Notes under the pieces: model-generated
Database searches by the model: none
Seen by the model: only the letters and a program-made list of their open reading frames with translations
Told to the model about the DNA's origin: nothing
Program-made: the position numbers and the translations under genes
Shown here: positions 25,241 to 35,767 of the stretch, piece after piece
Layout: each line of letters begins with the position of its first letter
Position numbering within the stretch: the stretch's first letter is position 1
DNA from: Ectopseudomonas oleovorans
GTDB lineage: Bacteria; Pseudomonadota; Gammaproteobacteria; Pseudomonadales; Pseudomonadaceae
Length of the DNA: 49,971 nt
NCBI RefSeq assembly: GCF_003052605.1
Contig: NZ_QASO01000095.1
Coordinates: 1-49,971, forward strand
Direction of reading: 5' to 3'

Positions 25241-25525
25241 CTAGACGAATGCCTGGTCGCCGAAACCACGCGGCAGACACTGCGGGCCTGGCAAGGCAGC
25301 CAATCGAGCCTCCCAGGAAGTGCGCCAGTCGTTGACGGCGCGCGCGGCCTTCTCGCGGCGGACGGCACGGCGCGCGGCATTGCGTGAGTTACGTCAAGCT
25401 TCGGTGAACACTTCGGTCTTGCGGCAATTGCGGTATTTGACCTTGTCCAGCTCGGTGGTGGCGGGCAGCTTTTCACCATGAGAGCCACAAGCGAGATGGC
25501 CAGAGACTTTGTAGTGCGTAACCAT
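25241..25525 (-). pseudogene. Small basic protein gene with in-frame TGA
   Basis: The site AAGGAGATAACGC before ATG 25525 is near-ideal. The frame gives MVTHYKVSGHLACGSHGEKL and then YRNCRKTEVFTEA before TGA at 25394-25396. It continues in the same frame with RNSRNAARRAVRREKAARAV, NDWRTSWEARLAALPG and PRGFGDQAFV to TAG. The second half is rich in Arg and Ala in the way of a folded basic protein tail. The whole 95-codon frame resembles small conserved Pseudomonas proteins with two cysteines, but I cannot name it. As read, a 43-residue product would be made. A nonsense mutation (CGA to TGA type), readthrough or sequence error are all possible. Confidence 0.6.
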
Positions 25526-25690
25526 CGCGTTATCTCCTTGATTGTGGGCGCCCGGCTGCAGACAGCCGGTCTACACCCCTCAGGAAATGGGGCTGTGCAA
25601 GCGGCACGCAGGTTCATTGACCACCAAACAAGGGCCTTGCCGTGTGCCCCGCCAAAGGGTTTTAATGCGCTCTTTTACCGGAACCTCACC

Positions 25691-26332
25691 ATGCCCCTGA
25701 GCCCCGATGAACTCGCGCAGATCAGCGCTCTCACCCTGGCCCACTACCAAAGCAGCGCCGAGGACTTTCGCGAAGGCACGCGCGACCATGACGTGAGCCA
25801 GAACATCGCTGCGCTGCTGCGGCATATCGAGGGCGAGAAGCCCTGGCGCATCCTCGATTTCGGCTGCGGGCCGGGGCGCGACCTACGCACCTTCAGCGGC
25901 CTCGGCCACGAAGCCATCGGCCTGGATGGCTGCGCCGAGTTCGTCGCCATGGCGCGTGCCGACAGCGGCTGCGAGGTGTGGCAGCAGAGCTTCCTCGAAC
26001 TGGAGCTGCCGGCCGGGCATTTCGACGGCATCTTCGCCAACGCCAGCCTGTTCCACGTGCCCGATCAGGAGCTGCCGCGCGTACTCGGCGAGCTGCATGC
26101 GGCACTCAAGGCCGGCGGCGTGCTGTTCAGCTCCAACCCACGTGGCGAGAATCAGGAAGGCTGGAACGGCCCGCGCTACGGCAGCTACCACGACCTGGAA
26201 CGCTGGCGCGCGCGGCTCACAGCGGCCGGTTTCGTCGAGCTGGAGCACTACTACCGCCCCGCCGGCCTGCCACGCGACCAGCAACCCTGGCTGGCCAGTG
26301 TTTGGCGACGCAGCCGATCTCAGCCGGATTGA
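25691..26332 (+). CDS. Class I SAM-dependent methyltransferase
   Basis: The product has 213 residues and a Rossmann methyltransferase core. Motif I is ILDFGCGPGRDL (about 54-65), followed by the acidic IGLDGC strand, an FDGIFANASLFHV motif and a LKAGGVLFSSNPRG strand. It probably transfers a methyl group to a small molecule; the substrate cannot be told from sequence. ATG 25691 is chosen because it begins the conserved N-terminal helix, although the ribosome site is poor. It stands alone, with the molybdate operon on the same strand about 180 bases downstream behind its own operator. Confidence 0.85.
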   Translation: MPLSPDELAQISALTLAHYQSSAEDFREGTRDHDVSQNIAALLRHIEGEKPWRILDFGCGPGRDLRTFSGLGHEAIGLDGCAEFVAMARADSGCEVWQQSFLELELPAGHFDGIFANASLFHVPDQELPRVLGELHAALKAGGVLFSSNPRGENQEGWNGPRYGSYHDLERWRARLTAAGFVELEHYYRPAGLPRDQQPWLASVWRRSRSQPD

Positions 26333-26437
26333 CTTATAGGTCAGGTTTGGCCTGATGCAGCACGCACAACGCCATCTACCCCCGGCCTGAGTCCCGCCAT
26401 GATGGCTTGGCCAGTCACCGGCGTACATCGTGCCTGT

Positions 26438-27287
<850 letters not shown>

Positions 27288-27341
27288 TAGCCGTGGCCCG
27301 GATCGCATTCGGGCCACGCTTTCCACTTCCGGAATTCCTGC

Positions 27342-28022
27342 ATGCCGCTGTCGAAGAGTGACCTCGACGCCATCCTCCTGACCCTGGAGTTGGCCTCACT
27401 GACCACCGTGCTGCTGCTGATTATCGGCACGCCGATTGCCCTGTGGCTGGCGCGCACCGACTCCTGGCTCAAGCGCCCGGTCGGCGCGGTGGTGGCGCTG
27501 CCGCTGGTGCTGCCACCGACGGTGATCGGTTTCTACCTGCTGGTGAGCATGGGGCCCAATGGTTTCTTCGGTCAGCTGACGCAGAGCCTCGGTCTCGGCA
27601 CCTTCACTTTCACCTTTACCGGTCTGGTGATCGGTTCGATCTTCTACTCCCTGCCCTTCGTCGTGCAGCCGCTGCAGAACGCCTTCGAGGCCATTGGTCG
27701 CGGCCCGCTGGAGGCCGCCGCGACCCTGCGCGCCAATCCCTGGGACAGCTTCTTCAGCGTGGTGCTGCCGCTGGCCCGCCCCGGCTTCATCACCGCCGCC
27801 ATTCTCAGCTTCGCCCATACCATCGGTGAGTTCGGCGTGGTACTGATGATCGGCGGCAATATCCCCGGCAAGACCCAGGTGGTGTCGGTACAGATCTACA
27901 ACCATGTCGAAGCCATGGAATACGCCCAGGCGCACTGGCTGGCCGGCGGCATGCTGGCGTTCTCCTTCATCGTTCTGCTCACGCTGTACAGCGGGCGCAG
28001 CCATAAGATGAGGGCGCTGTGA
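27342..28022 (+). CDS. modB: Molybdate ABC transporter permease ModB
   Basis: The product has 226 residues and about five to six helices. It is the inner-membrane channel subunit. The ABC permease coupling region is [18 protein letters not shown], and [20 protein letters not shown] is the typical following loop. The TGA shares its last base with the ATG of modC, indicating tight coupling. It is distinct from the four sulfate permeases in the window, and shorter, as expected for ModB. Confidence 0.93.
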   Translation: MPLSKSDLDAILLTLELASLTTVLLLIIGTPIALWLARTDSWLKRPVGAVVALPLVLPPTVIGFYLLVSMGPNGFFGQLTQSLGLGTFTFTFTGLVIGSIFYSLPFVVQPLQNAFEAIGRGPLEAAATLRANPWDSFFSVVLPLARPGFITAAILSFAHTIGEFGVVLMIGGNIPGKTQVVSVQIYNHVEAMEYAQAHWLAGGMLAFSFIVLLTLYSGRSHKMRAL

Positions 28023-29146
28023 TGTTCGGTTTCGGCAAGCGCCCGGCAGCGGCCGTCGCTGACGATGGGCGCATTCGCGCGCGCTTTCTGGTCAGGCATC
28101 CGGGCTTCACCCTGGATGTCGACCTCGACCTGCCCGGGCGCGGCGTCAGTGCGCTGTTCGGCCATTCCGGTTCGGGCAAGACCAGTTGCCTGCGCTGCTT
28201 CGCCGGGCTGGATCGCCCGCAGCAGGGCTACCTGCAGGTCGCCGGTGAGCTCTGGCAGGACAGTGAGCGCAGTTTCTTTCTGCCGGCGCACAAGCGCGCC
28301 ATCGGCTACGTGTTCCAGGACGCCAACCTGTTCCCGCACCTGAGCGTGCGCAAGAACCTGGAGTACGGCCAGCGGCGCATCCCCGCGTCGCAAAGCAAAG
28401 TAGCGCTAGAACAGGCGCTGCAGTTGCTGGGCATCGGCCACCTGCTCGAGCGCATGCCCTCGGCGCTGTCCGGCGGCGAACGCCAGCGCGTCGGTATCGC
28501 CCGCGCGCTGGTCACCAGCCCGCGCCTGCTGCTGATGGACGAGCCGCTGGCTTCGCTCGACCTCAAGCGCAAGCAGGAAGTGCTGCCGTATCTGCAGCGC
28601 CTGCACGAAGAGCTGGACATCCCCGTACTCTACGTCAGCCACGCCCCGGACGAAGTGGCGCGCCTGGCCGATCATCTGGTGTTGCTCGACGAAGGCCAGG
28701 TGCGCGCCAGCGGCCCGCTCAAGGAGACCCTGCTGCGCGCCGATCTGCCGTTCGCCAGCGACGACGAGGCCGAGGCCGTGATCGACGGCCAGGTCTGCGC
28801 TCACGATGCCGCCTACGATCTGCTGCAACTGAACCTTCCCGGCAGCGAAGCCTGCCTGCGTCTACCCCATGCAGCGCTGCTCAGCGGGCATCAGGTACGG
28901 GTGAAGATCAAGGCGCGCGACGTCAGCCTCAGCCTGCAACGTGCCGAAGGCAGCAGCCTGCTCAACCTGCTACCGGTGCGGGTCGATGGCTGGCAGGCGC
29001 TGGACGCGCAGATGCTGTTGACCCTGCGCATCGGCGATCAGCGCCTGCTAGCGCGAATCACCCGTTACTCCTTCGATCAGTTAGGCATTCACGCCGGCCA
29101 GGCGCTATGGGCGCAGATCAAGTCGGTGTCGCTGCTCGCGCCGTAG
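28022..29146 (+). CDS. modC: Molybdate ABC transporter ATPase ModC
   Basis: The product has 374 residues. The nucleotide-binding domain has Walker [11 protein letters not shown]-loop VFQDANLF, signature [15 protein letters not shown], Walker [13 protein letters not shown] and H-loop [11 protein letters not shown] Mop/TOBE domain (about 290-370) follows that can bind molybdate and restrain uptake. ATG 28022 overlaps the modB stop; a GTG one codon earlier is possible. The full modABC set is present, so the transporter should be functional. Convergent to the next gene, with about 60 bases between. Confidence 0.94.
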   Translation: MFGFGKRPAAAVADDGRIRARFLVRHPGFTLDVDLDLPGRGVSALFGHSGSGKTSCLRCFAGLDRPQQGYLQVAGELWQDSERSFFLPAHKRAIGYVFQDANLFPHLSVRKNLEYGQRRIPASQSKVALEQALQLLGIGHLLERMPSALSGGERQRVGIARALVTSPRLLLMDEPLASLDLKRKQEVLPYLQRLHEELDIPVLYVSHAPDEVARLADHLVLLDEGQVRASGPLKETLLRADLPFASDDEAEAVIDGQVCAHDAAYDLLQLNLPGSEACLRLPHAALLSGHQVRVKIKARDVSLSLQRAEGSSLLNLLPVRVDGWQALDAQMLLTLRIGDQRLLARITRYSFDQLGIHAGQALWAQIKSVSLLAP

Positions 29147-29206
29147 GGCGTGCACCGATCACACGCAGATACCGCAGGTCCGTAGCCCGAATGTAATCCG
29201 GGGCGA

Positions 29207-30031
29207 TTACACGCCTCCTGGCAGCTCCAGATGCTCCGGCCCAATCTCGGCGTTACCGGCCAGCAGCAGGGCGAAGTGGATGACGTTCTCCAGCTCGCGG
29301 GTATTGCCCGGCCAGCGGTGCGCCTCCAGCACGGCCTGCGCCGCCGGGCTGATCGACGGAATGGTCAGGCCCAGGCGCAAGGCATGTTTGCCGAGGAAGT
29401 ATTCGGCCAGCGGCAGGATGTCGCCGACGCGCTGACGCAGCACCGGGAACAGCAACTGGCCGTCGCACAGGTAGGCGTACAGGCGCTCATCGAAGGTACC
29501 CGCAGCCACCGCGCGGGCCAGATCGATGCTGCTCGCCGCCAGCAGACGCACATCCACCGGCAGCGCCTGGTTGGCGCCGACGCGATACACCTCGCGGGTT
29601 TCCAGCGCGGCCAGCAGCTTGCTCTGCAGAGGGCGCGAGAGGTCGGCGATCTCATCCAGGTAGAGCGTGCCGCCATTGGCCGAACCGAACCAGCCGGCAC
29701 GGCTACTGCCGGCGCCGACATGAGCACCGGCGGCATGGCCGAACAACTCGGCCTCGCCCCACTGCGGGCTTATCGCCGCGCAGCTCACCGCCACGAACAG
29801 GCCAGCGCGCTCACTGTGGCGATGGATATAGCGCGCCAGCAGCTCCTTGCCGGTGCCGGTTTCACCGAGAATCAGCAACGGCTGGCCATTGCCCGCCAAG
29901 GCTTCGGCACGCTCGCGCAACTGGCGCGAACGCGCATCGACGAATACCAGCGCCTTGGCCCGAATGCTCAGTGGACTTTTGTCGGCGTCGGTGAAGGTCA
30001 GTGGAGATGACGTGTTCGGCACGAGTGACAC
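29207..30031 (-). CDS. Minimal sigma-54-activator-like AAA+ protein without DNA-binding domain
   Basis: The product has 274 residues. The N-terminal SPLSIRAKALVFVDARSRQL resembles the SfnR-like activators linked to sulfone/sulfonate use. The AAA+ core has Walker A GETGTGKE, Walker B GGTLYLDEI and the end WPGNTRELENVIHFALLLA. The loop that contacts sigma-54, normally GAFTGA, is GAHVGA here. The protein stops just after the AAA+ helical lid, so the Fis-type helix-turn-helix found in such activators is missing. Start is GTG 30031, with a weak ribosome site. REP-like sequence follows the stop. It may be a decayed regulator, or a protein that acts on sigma-54 or a partner without binding DNA. Confidence 0.75.
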   Translation of the reverse strand: MSLVPNTSSPLTFTDADKSPLSIRAKALVFVDARSRQLRERAEALAGNGQPLLILGETGTGKELLARYIHRHSERAGLFVAVSCAAISPQWGEAELFGHAAGAHVGAGSSRAGWFGSANGGTLYLDEIADLSRPLQSKLLAALETREVYRVGANQALPVDVRLLAASSIDLARAVAAGTFDERLYAYLCDGQLLFPVLRQRVGDILPLAEYFLGKHALRLGLTIPSISPAAQAVLEAHRWPGNTRELENVIHFALLLAGNAEIGPEHLELPGGV

Positions 30032-30057
30032 CCTGGAAGAAAGCGCAATGGCATAAC

Positions 30058-30126
30058 CGTAGGAGCCGGCTTGCCGGCGATCCGGCGTCCGCTGACGAAA
30101 AGCATCGCCAGCAAGCTGGCTCCTAC
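30058..30126. repeat. REP/BIME-like hairpin
   Basis: GTAGGAGCCGGCTTGCCGGCGAT and ATCGCCAGCAAGCTGGCTCCTAC are the arms of a long imperfect palindrome. A nearly identical element is at 37037-37121. Confidence 0.85.
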
Positions 30127-30140
30127 CTAGTTGTGCAAAA

Positions 30141-30722
30141 TCAGGCGCGCAGCCGCGCCTGCTGCTCGATGCGGCTCTGCAGGCGATACAGATAGCCGAA
30201 GCCCTGCTCCCAGTAACGGTGCCCGGACTTCACGTTGATATGCCCGGCACCGGTCAGAATCGCCGCCTCGCTACCCCAGGCCCGCGCCAGTTCCATGGCG
30301 CGCAGGGCACTGGCCGCTGCGTCGTTGTCGGATCCCACCAGCAGGCTGGGAAAGGGCAGCAGATCGCGCGGCATCGGTGCGAAATTGCGCAGCGGCTCGG
30401 GGCAACCCGGGCGTTCCACATCAGCCGGCGCCACCAGCAGTGCGCCACGTACACGGCGCAGCAGTTCGATGGGTGCCTGCGCCGCCCAGTGCGCCACCGT
30501 CACGCAACCCAGGCTGTGGGCGATGAGGATAAGCGGGCGTGGATCGTCGGCAATCGCCTGGTTCAGCGCAGCCACCCAATCCGCGCGTTGCGGGTTGAGC
30601 CAGTCCTGCTGCTCGACCCGCGCGCTGTTGGGCAGGCTGCGCTGCCAATGGCTTTGCCAGTGTTCTGCGGACGAGCCCTGCCAGCCCGGCAGGATCAGAT
30701 AACGGATTGCTTCGCTGGCCAC
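30141..30722 (-). CDS. RBBP9/YdeN-family serine hydrolase
   Basis: The product has 193 residues and is a small alpha/beta-hydrolase of the RBBP9/YdeN type. The catalytic triad can be placed at Ser70 in AHSLGC, Asp132 or Asp134 in VGSDND, and His161 in GAGHINV. The N-terminal LILPGWQGSSAEHW is characteristic. It is soluble with no signal peptide. It is divergent from oscA, so the AT-rich region between them probably contains both promoters. Physiological substrate unknown; a sulfur-starvation role is only suggested by position. Confidence 0.88.
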   Translation of the reverse strand: MASEAIRYLILPGWQGSSAEHWQSHWQRSLPNSARVEQQDWLNPQRADWVAALNQAIADDPRPLILIAHSLGCVTVAHWAAQAPIELLRRVRGALLVAPADVERPGCPEPLRNFAPMPRDLLPFPSLLVGSDNDAAASALRAMELARAWGSEAAILTGAGHINVKSGHRYWEQGFGYLYRLQSRIEQQARLRA

Positions 30723-30830
30723 AACGGCGCCTCCCTGAATCGAATGGCGTCAGTCTAGGCAGCATGAACTGATTACAAAAAGAATAAGAATTTATTTGCT
30801 TATTCCATAAATGCGCTTCCGGCGACCACT

Positions 30831-30880
30831 TTTATATTTCTAAAAGGAATATAAATGTTCTTAAACAATACTTTTAAGAA
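30831..30880 (+). promoter_or_regulatory. Two AT-rich palindromes in the oscA-sbp promoter region
   Basis: The first pair is TTTATATT (30831-30838) with AATATAAA (30848-30855). The second is TTCTTAAA (30858-30865) with TTTAAGAA (30873-30880). Both are perfect 8-bp inverted repeats with spacers of 9 and 7 bases, and their centres are 26 bases apart. They lie 87-136 bases upstream of oscA, in a sharply AT-rich patch of an otherwise GC-rich window. A LysR-type sulfur regulator such as CysB is the natural candidate; this is inference. Confidence 0.55.
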
Positions 30881-30966
30881 TATTTCCATCTCTCTACTAT
30901 CCGCTCCACGCCAGCATCGGTACTCCATACCGCCGCCTTGGCGACCTATTCACAAGGAGCCTGGAA

Positions 30967-31149
30967 ATGACCGCGACGCTGAGAAACCTCGAAGGCCAGG
31001 ATGAAGCCAGCATCCTGCGCGAGATCCAGACCGCCCTGCATGGCCTGAAATTCGGTTCGGTGGAAATCACCGTGCACAACGGCCAGGTCGTGCAGATCGA
31101 GCGCAAGGAAAAGATCCGCCTGCAACAACCGAGTACCAAGAACAGCTGA
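30967..31149 (+). CDS. oscA: OscA, small sulfur-starvation/chromate-response protein (DUF2292)
   Basis: The product has 60 residues, is soluble, and is of the YezD/DUF2292 type with the conserved HGLKFGSVEITVHNGQVVQI core. In Pseudomonas corrugata the gene of this name lies immediately before sbp and is needed for normal growth under chromate stress and for use of organosulfur compounds. Here it occupies the same place, 102 bases before sbp. AAGGAG precedes the ATG by a good distance. The biochemical function is not established. The presence of chrA in the same window strengthens the chromate context. Confidence 0.9.
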   Translation: MTATLRNLEGQDEASILREIQTALHGLKFGSVEITVHNGQVVQIERKEKIRLQQPSTKNS

Positions 31150-31251
31150 AACATGATGCGGCCCGACTGGACCACCAGAGGGCTCGAGAAAGATCGCCCC
31201 GCCTGACACCCAATACGCCAACACAAGAATTTCACAGTTAGGAGCTGCACC

Positions 31252-32262
31252 ATGTCCATTCGCCGTTTTGCCCTGGCCGCGCTGGCCAGCGCACTAGTTA
31301 TTACAGGGGTCGCCGGCCCGGTGGCCGCCGCGCAAACCCTGCTCAACGTGTCCTACGACCCGACCCGTGAGCTGTACACCGAATTCAACGCCGCCTTCAA
31401 CACGCACTGGCAGGCCCAGGGCAACGAAGCGCTGACCATCCAGCAATCCCACGGCGGCTCGGGCAAGCAGGCCCGTGCGGTAATCGATGGCCTGCGCGCC
31501 GACGTGGTGACCCTCGCTCTGGCCGGCGATATCGACGAGCTGTACAAGCTCGGCAAGCTGATCCCGGAAAACTGGCAGGAGCGTCTGCCGGACGCCAGCA
31601 CCCCCTACACCTCGACCATCGTGTTCCTGGTGCGCAAGGGCAACCCGAAAGGCCTGAAGGACTGGGATGACCTGGTCAAGCCGGGCGTGGAAGTGATCAC
31701 CCCGAACCCGAAAACCTCCGGTGGCGCACGCTGGAACTTCCTCGCCGCCTGGGCCTATGCCGAGCAGAAGTACGGCAGCGAAGCCGAGGCCAAGGCCTTC
31801 ACCGAGAAGCTCTACAAGAACGTCCCGGTGCTCGATACCGGCGCCCGTGGCTCGACCATCACCTTCGTCAACAACGGCATCGGCGACGTGCTGCTGGCCT
31901 GGGAGAACGAGGCCTTCCTGGCGCTCAAGGAAGAAGGCGGGAAAAACTTCGAGATCGTCGCGCCGTCGCTGTCGATCCTCGCCGAACCGCCGGTGAGCGT
32001 GGTCGATCAGAACGTCGACAAGAAAGGCACCCGCAAAGTCGCCGAGGCCTACCTCAACTACCTGTACAGCGAGGAAGGCCAGCGCATCGCCGCCAAGCAC
32101 TTCTACCGCCCACGCAACCAGGCGGTGGCGGCCGAGTTCGCCAAGCAGTTCCCGCAGCTCAAGCTGGTAACCATCGACGCTGACTTCGATGGCTGGAAAA
32201 CCGCTCAGCCGAAGTTCTTCAACGACGGCGGCGTGTTCGACCAGATCTACCAAGCCCAGTGA
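31252..32262 (+). CDS. sbp: Periplasmic sulfate-binding protein Sbp
   Basis: The product has 336 residues. Signal peptide [19 protein letters not shown]...AAA is followed by [19 protein letters not shown], the family N-terminus. Sulfate-contact segments include [27 protein letters not shown] and [14 protein letters not shown]. It feeds the CysTWA transporter encoded next. GGAG lies at normal spacing before the start. A REP-like stretch between sbp and cysT could reduce expression of the downstream genes relative to sbp, as is common for binding-protein genes. It is a paralogue of the protein at 19057. Confidence 0.95.
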   Translation: MSIRRFALAALASALVITGVAGPVAAAQTLLNVSYDPTRELYTEFNAAFNTHWQAQGNEALTIQQSHGGSGKQARAVIDGLRADVVTLALAGDIDELYKLGKLIPENWQERLPDASTPYTSTIVFLVRKGNPKGLKDWDDLVKPGVEVITPNPKTSGGARWNFLAAWAYAEQKYGSEAEAKAFTEKLYKNVPVLDTGARGSTITFVNNGIGDVLLAWENEAFLALKEEGGKNFEIVAPSLSILAEPPVSVVDQNVDKKGTRKVAEAYLNYLYSEEGQRIAAKHFYRPRNQAVAAEFAKQFPQLKLVTIDADFDGWKTAQPKFFNDGGVFDQIYQAQ

Positions 32263-32282
32263 TTGCCACGGCGCGTCCGCCC

Positions 32283-32343
32283 ATGTAGGGCGGATGCAGC
32301 CGCAAGATCGTCGCAGCCAGTGGCGGGTTCCACCCGCCCTACC
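32283..32343. repeat. REP-like repeat between sbp and cysT
   Basis: TAGGGCGGATGCAGCCGC and GGCGGGTTCCACCCGCCCTA form an imperfect hairpin in the sbp-cysT gap. The hairpin at 18801-18850 is of the same type and in the same relative place in the second sulfate set. Confidence 0.7.
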
Positions 32344-32354
32344 AAGGAGCTTGC

Positions 32355-33173
32355 ATGTCTCGCCGCACTTCCCCCGTCATACCCGGCTTCGGGCTGACGC
32401 TGGGTTACACCCTGGTGTACCTCAGCCTGTTGGTGCTGATTCCCCTGGGTGCCATGTTCGTCCACGCTGCCCAGCTCACCTGGGATCAGTTCTGGGCAAT
32501 CATTTCCTCACCGCGCGTGCTGGCCGCCCTGAAGCTGAGCTTCGGCACCGCCTTTCTCGCTGCCATCATCAACGGCGTGATCGGTACCCTGCTGGCCTGG
32601 GTGCTGGTGCGCTACACCTTCCCCGGTCGCAAGATCATCGAAGCGATGATCGACCTGCCGTTCGCCCTGCCCACCGCCGTTGCCGGTATCGCCCTGACCG
32701 CGCTCTATGCGCCCAACGGTTTGATCGGCCAGTTCGCCACGTCCCTGGGTTTCAAGATCGCCTACACCCCGTTGGGCATCACCCTGGCGCTGACCTTCGT
32801 CACCCTGCCCTTCGTCGTGCGTACCCTGCAGCCGGTGCTGGCCGACATCCCGCGCGAAGTCGAGGAAGCCGCCGCCTGCCTCGGTGCCAAGCCGCTGCAG
32901 GTGGCCCGCCACGTGCTGCTGCCGGCGCTGCTGCCGGCCTGGCTGACCGGCTTCGCCCTGGCCTTCGCCCGCGGCGTTGGCGAGTACGGCTCGGTGATCT
33001 TCATCGCCGGCAACATGCCGATGAAGACCGAGATCCTGCCGCTGCTGATCATGGTGCAGCTGGACCAGTACAACTACGCCGGCGCCACCGCCATCGGCGT
33101 GCTGATGCTGGTGGTGTCGTTCATCCTGCTGCTGCTGATCAACCTGCTGCAGCGCCGCATCAGCCGTTCTTAA
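32355..33173 (+). CDS. cysT: Sulfate ABC transporter permease CysT
   Basis: The product has 272 residues and about six helices. It begins with the family [14 protein letters not shown] helix. The coupling region is [18 protein letters not shown], and [18 protein letters not shown] is the loop after it. AAGGAG stands nine bases before the ATG. It forms the membrane channel with CysW encoded ten bases downstream. Full length compared with the family. Confidence 0.95.
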   Translation: MSRRTSPVIPGFGLTLGYTLVYLSLLVLIPLGAMFVHAAQLTWDQFWAIISSPRVLAALKLSFGTAFLAAIINGVIGTLLAWVLVRYTFPGRKIIEAMIDLPFALPTAVAGIALTALYAPNGLIGQFATSLGFKIAYTPLGITLALTFVTLPFVVRTLQPVLADIPREVEEAAACLGAKPLQVARHVLLPALLPAWLTGFALAFARGVGEYGSVIFIAGNMPMKTEILPLLIMVQLDQYNYAGATAIGVLMLVVSFILLLLINLLQRRISRS

Positions 33174-33183
33174 GGAGCCAGGC

Positions 33184-34056
33184 ATGTCATCTGCAACCCT
33201 GACGGCCAGCGCCGCCAACAATGCCGCGCGCCGCGGTAACGCCCTGGGCCGCCGCCTGCTGATCATTTCGGCCTGGCTGGTGTTCGCCTTCTTCCTGCTG
33301 CTGCCCTTGTTCGTGGTGGCGACCGAGGCGCTCAAACAGGGCGCCGGCGTGTTCGTCGCTTCGATCCTCGAACCCGACGCCATCAGCGCCCTGAAACTGA
33401 CCCTGCTCGCCGTGGGCATCGCCGTGCCGCTCAACCTGGTGTTCGGCGTAGCCGCCGCCTGGTGCGTGAGCAAGTACGAGTTCCGCGGCAAGAGCATTCT
33501 GGTGACCCTGATCGACCTGCCGTTCTCGGTGTCGCCGGTGATCGCCGGTCTGATCTACGTGCTGCTGTTCGGTGCCCAGGGCTTCTTCGGCCCCTGGTTG
33601 CGCGAGCACGACATCCAGATCATCTTCGCCCTGCCCGGCATCGTCCTGGCGACCATCTTTGTCACCGTGCCCTTCGTCGCCCGCGAGCTGATCCCGCTGA
33701 TGCAGGAACAGGGCACGCAGGAGGAAGAGGCCGCGCGCCTGCTCGGTGCCAACGGCTGGCAGATGTTCTGGCACGTGACCCTGCCCAATATCAAATGGGG
33801 CCTGATCTACGGCGTGGTGCTGTGCACCGCGCGGGCCATGGGCGAGTTTGGCGCAGTATCGGTGGTCTCCGGACACATACGCGGCTACACCAATACGCTG
33901 CCGCTGCATGTCGAGATTCTCTACAACGAATACAATCACGTCGCCGCCTTCAGCGTTGCCAGCCTGCTACTGCTTCTGGCGCTGTTCATCCTGCTGCTCA
34001 AGCAGTGGAGCGAATCCCGTATCAACCGCCTGAAAGCCAGTGCGGGCGAGGAATAA
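33184..34056 (+). CDS. cysW: Sulfate ABC transporter permease CysW
   Basis: The product has 290 residues and is the second channel subunit. The typical segments are [38 protein letters not shown] (coupling helix) and [25 protein letters not shown] lies directly upstream. The stop TAA is separated from cysA by three bases. The N-terminal 25 residues are variable, but the start has good spacing. Confidence 0.95.
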   Translation: MSSATLTASAANNAARRGNALGRRLLIISAWLVFAFFLLLPLFVVATEALKQGAGVFVASILEPDAISALKLTLLAVGIAVPLNLVFGVAAAWCVSKYEFRGKSILVTLIDLPFSVSPVIAGLIYVLLFGAQGFFGPWLREHDIQIIFALPGIVLATIFVTVPFVARELIPLMQEQGTQEEEAARLLGANGWQMFWHVTLPNIKWGLIYGVVLCTARAMGEFGAVSVVSGHIRGYTNTLPLHVEILYNEYNHVAAFSVASLLLLLALFILLLKQWSESRINRLKASAGEE

Positions 34057-34059
34057 AAC

Positions 34060-35052
34060 ATGAGTATCGAAATCCGCAACGTCAGCAAGAACTTCAATGC
34101 GTTCAAGGCGCTGAACGAGATCAACCTGAATATTCAGAGCGGCGAACTGGTCGCCTTGCTCGGCCCGTCCGGCTGCGGCAAGACCACCCTGCTGCGCATC
34201 ATCGCCGGCCTGGAAACCCCGGACAGCGGCACCATCGAGTTCCACGGCGAAGACGTCTCCAACCACGACGTGCGTGATCGCAATGTCGGCTTCGTGTTCC
34301 AGCACTATGCGTTGTTCCGCCACATGACGGTGTTCGACAACGTCGCCTTCGGTCTGCGCATGAAGCCCAAGCGCGAGCGCCCGAGCGAAGACGTGATCCA
34401 GCAGAAAGTGCACGAACTGCTCAACCTGGTGCAACTCGACTGGCTCGGCGATCGCTACCCGGAACAACTCTCCGGCGGTCAGCGCCAGCGTATCGCCCTG
34501 GCCCGCGCCCTGGCGGTGGAGCCGAAAGTGCTGCTGCTCGACGAACCCTTCGGCGCGCTGGATGCCAAGGTGCGCAAGGAGCTGCGCCGCTGGCTGGCGC
34601 GCCTGCACGAGGACGTGCACCTGACCAGCGTGTTCGTCACCCACGACCAGGAAGAAGCCATGGAAGTGGCCGACCGCATCGTGGTGATGAACAAGGGCGT
34701 GATCGAGCAGATCGGCACGCCGGCCGAGGTATACGAAAACCCGGCCAGCGATTTCGTCTACCACTTCCTCGGTGATGCCAATCGCCTGTATGTGGGCAAC
34801 GATCATCACGTGCTGTTCCGCCCGCACGAAGTCGACCTGTCCAGCGAACCGAGCCCGGAGCACAAGGCCGGCGAGGTGCGCGACATTCGTCTGCTCGGCG
34901 CGATCACCCGCATCACCCTCAAGGTCGAAGGCCAGGACGAGCTGATCGAGGCCGAGGTAGCCAAGGATCACGTCAGCCTGGACAACCTCGCCCGCGGTAC
35001 CACCCTGTATTTCAAGCCCAAGGGTGGCAAGCCGGTCAGCGCCCAGGTGTAG
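34060..35052 (+). CDS. cysA: Sulfate ABC transporter ATPase CysA
   Basis: The product has 330 residues. Walker [13 protein letters not shown], signature [15 protein letters not shown], Walker [12 protein letters not shown] and H-loop [11 protein letters not shown] are intact, and a TOBE-type C-terminus (from about 235) follows. It drives sulfate import through CysT/CysW. It is the only sulfate-type ATPase gene in the window, so the second permease pair at 17068-18731 probably shares it. The start is preceded by GAGGAATAAAAC. After the stop comes a hairpin repeat. Confidence 0.95.
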   Translation: MSIEIRNVSKNFNAFKALNEINLNIQSGELVALLGPSGCGKTTLLRIIAGLETPDSGTIEFHGEDVSNHDVRDRNVGFVFQHYALFRHMTVFDNVAFGLRMKPKRERPSEDVIQQKVHELLNLVQLDWLGDRYPEQLSGGQRQRIALARALAVEPKVLLLDEPFGALDAKVRKELRRWLARLHEDVHLTSVFVTHDQEEAMEVADRIVVMNKGVIEQIGTPAEVYENPASDFVYHFLGDANRLYVGNDHHVLFRPHEVDLSSEPSPEHKAGEVRDIRLLGAITRITLKVEGQDELIEAEVAKDHVSLDNLARGTTLYFKPKGGKPVSAQV

Positions 35053-35081
35053 CTCTTCGTAGGGTAGGACGTAAGGTGGGC

Positions 35082-35148
35082 GTAGGGTGGGCTTCAGCCC
35101 ACCGAAACAGAGCTCAGCCTTTATTTGGTGGGCTAAAGCCCACCCTAC
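35082..35148. repeat. Hairpin repeat (GTAGGGTGGGCT type)
   Basis: GTAGGGTGGGCTTCAGCCCACC and GGTGGGCTAAAGCCCACCCTAC are near-perfect inverted arms of 22 bases with a 23-base loop. It lies just beyond cysA and can fold as a transcription-stop or RNA-protecting structure. It abuts a gene fragment. Confidence 0.9.
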
Positions 35149-35149
35149 A

Positions 35150-35356
35150 AAGCTGCAGGCCGCCGCGCTGCTGATCATCCCGTCGATGGTGACCAACATC
35201 TGGCAGCTGTGCGACGGTCGCAGCCCGCTGCCGATGCTGCTGGGCATGGCCGGCGGCCAGTGGTTGCGCAAACGCATCAGCGCGGAGCGCTTCAAACGCT
35301 GGTTCTTCATCGGCCTGTTGCTGCTTGGGGCAGAACTGGCGCTGCGCGGTCTCTGA
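35150..35356 (+). pseudogene. Fragment of a TauE/SafE-type membrane permease gene
   Basis: The readable segment begins LQAAALLIIPSMVTNIWQLC, an N-terminal-half feature of TauE/SafE anion permeases. It passes directly to LLGMAGGQWLRKRISAERFK and LLLLGAELALRGL, a C-terminal-half feature. About two thirds of a normal protein is missing from the front and the middle, and the hairpin repeat sits where the upstream part should be. No start codon with ribosome site is seen. TauE/SafE proteins export sulfite or sulfoacetate, which fits the sulfur locus. Confidence 0.65.
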
Positions 35357-35365
35357 GCCTGACCA

Positions 35366-35767
35366 TCAAACGGCGGCAGCCTGCGAGTGCTTGAGGCCGA
35401 ACCATTGCAGCTCGGCCAGCAGCGTCACCGCCAGCGCCTGAGCGATAACGAAGGCGTAGCCGAACAGGTTCGGCGACACCCTGCCGATCACCAGTACCAG
35501 CAGGCTGTCGATCACCCATAGCGCGTTGACCGCGATCACCACCCAGATCGCCTGACGGCTGATTTCGGCGCGGTTGGACAACCACACCAGCAGCGCTGCG
35601 AAGGGCAGCAAGGCGCTACCGGCGACCAGCAACAGCAGGCGCGGTAGTTCGAGCAAGACGCCCAGCCAGCCGGCCGCCAAGACCAGCAGCAGGCCGGTGA
35701 CACCGCTGAGCAGGCCATCGAGCAAGAGGGTGTTGCGCAGCATCGGGGTGGGTTGCAGTGCGTTCAT
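35366..35767 (-). CDS. Small four-helix membrane protein, function unknown
   Basis: The product has 133 residues and four hydrophobic segments (about 10-32, 37-57, 72-92 and 98-118). The start at 35767 follows GGAGG at good spacing; the frame upstream to 35863 lacks protein character. I recognise no catalytic motif. It is divergent from an XRE-type HTH gene with about 120 bases between, and its 3' end faces the TauE/SafE fragment. The expected place is the inner membrane. Confidence 0.75.
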   Translation of the reverse strand: MNALQPTPMLRNTLLLDGLLSGVTGLLLVLAAGWLGVLLELPRLLLLVAGSALLPFAALLVWLSNRAEISRQAIWVVIAVNALWVIDSLLVLVIGRVSPNLFGYAFVIAQALAVTLLAELQWFGLKHSQAAAV

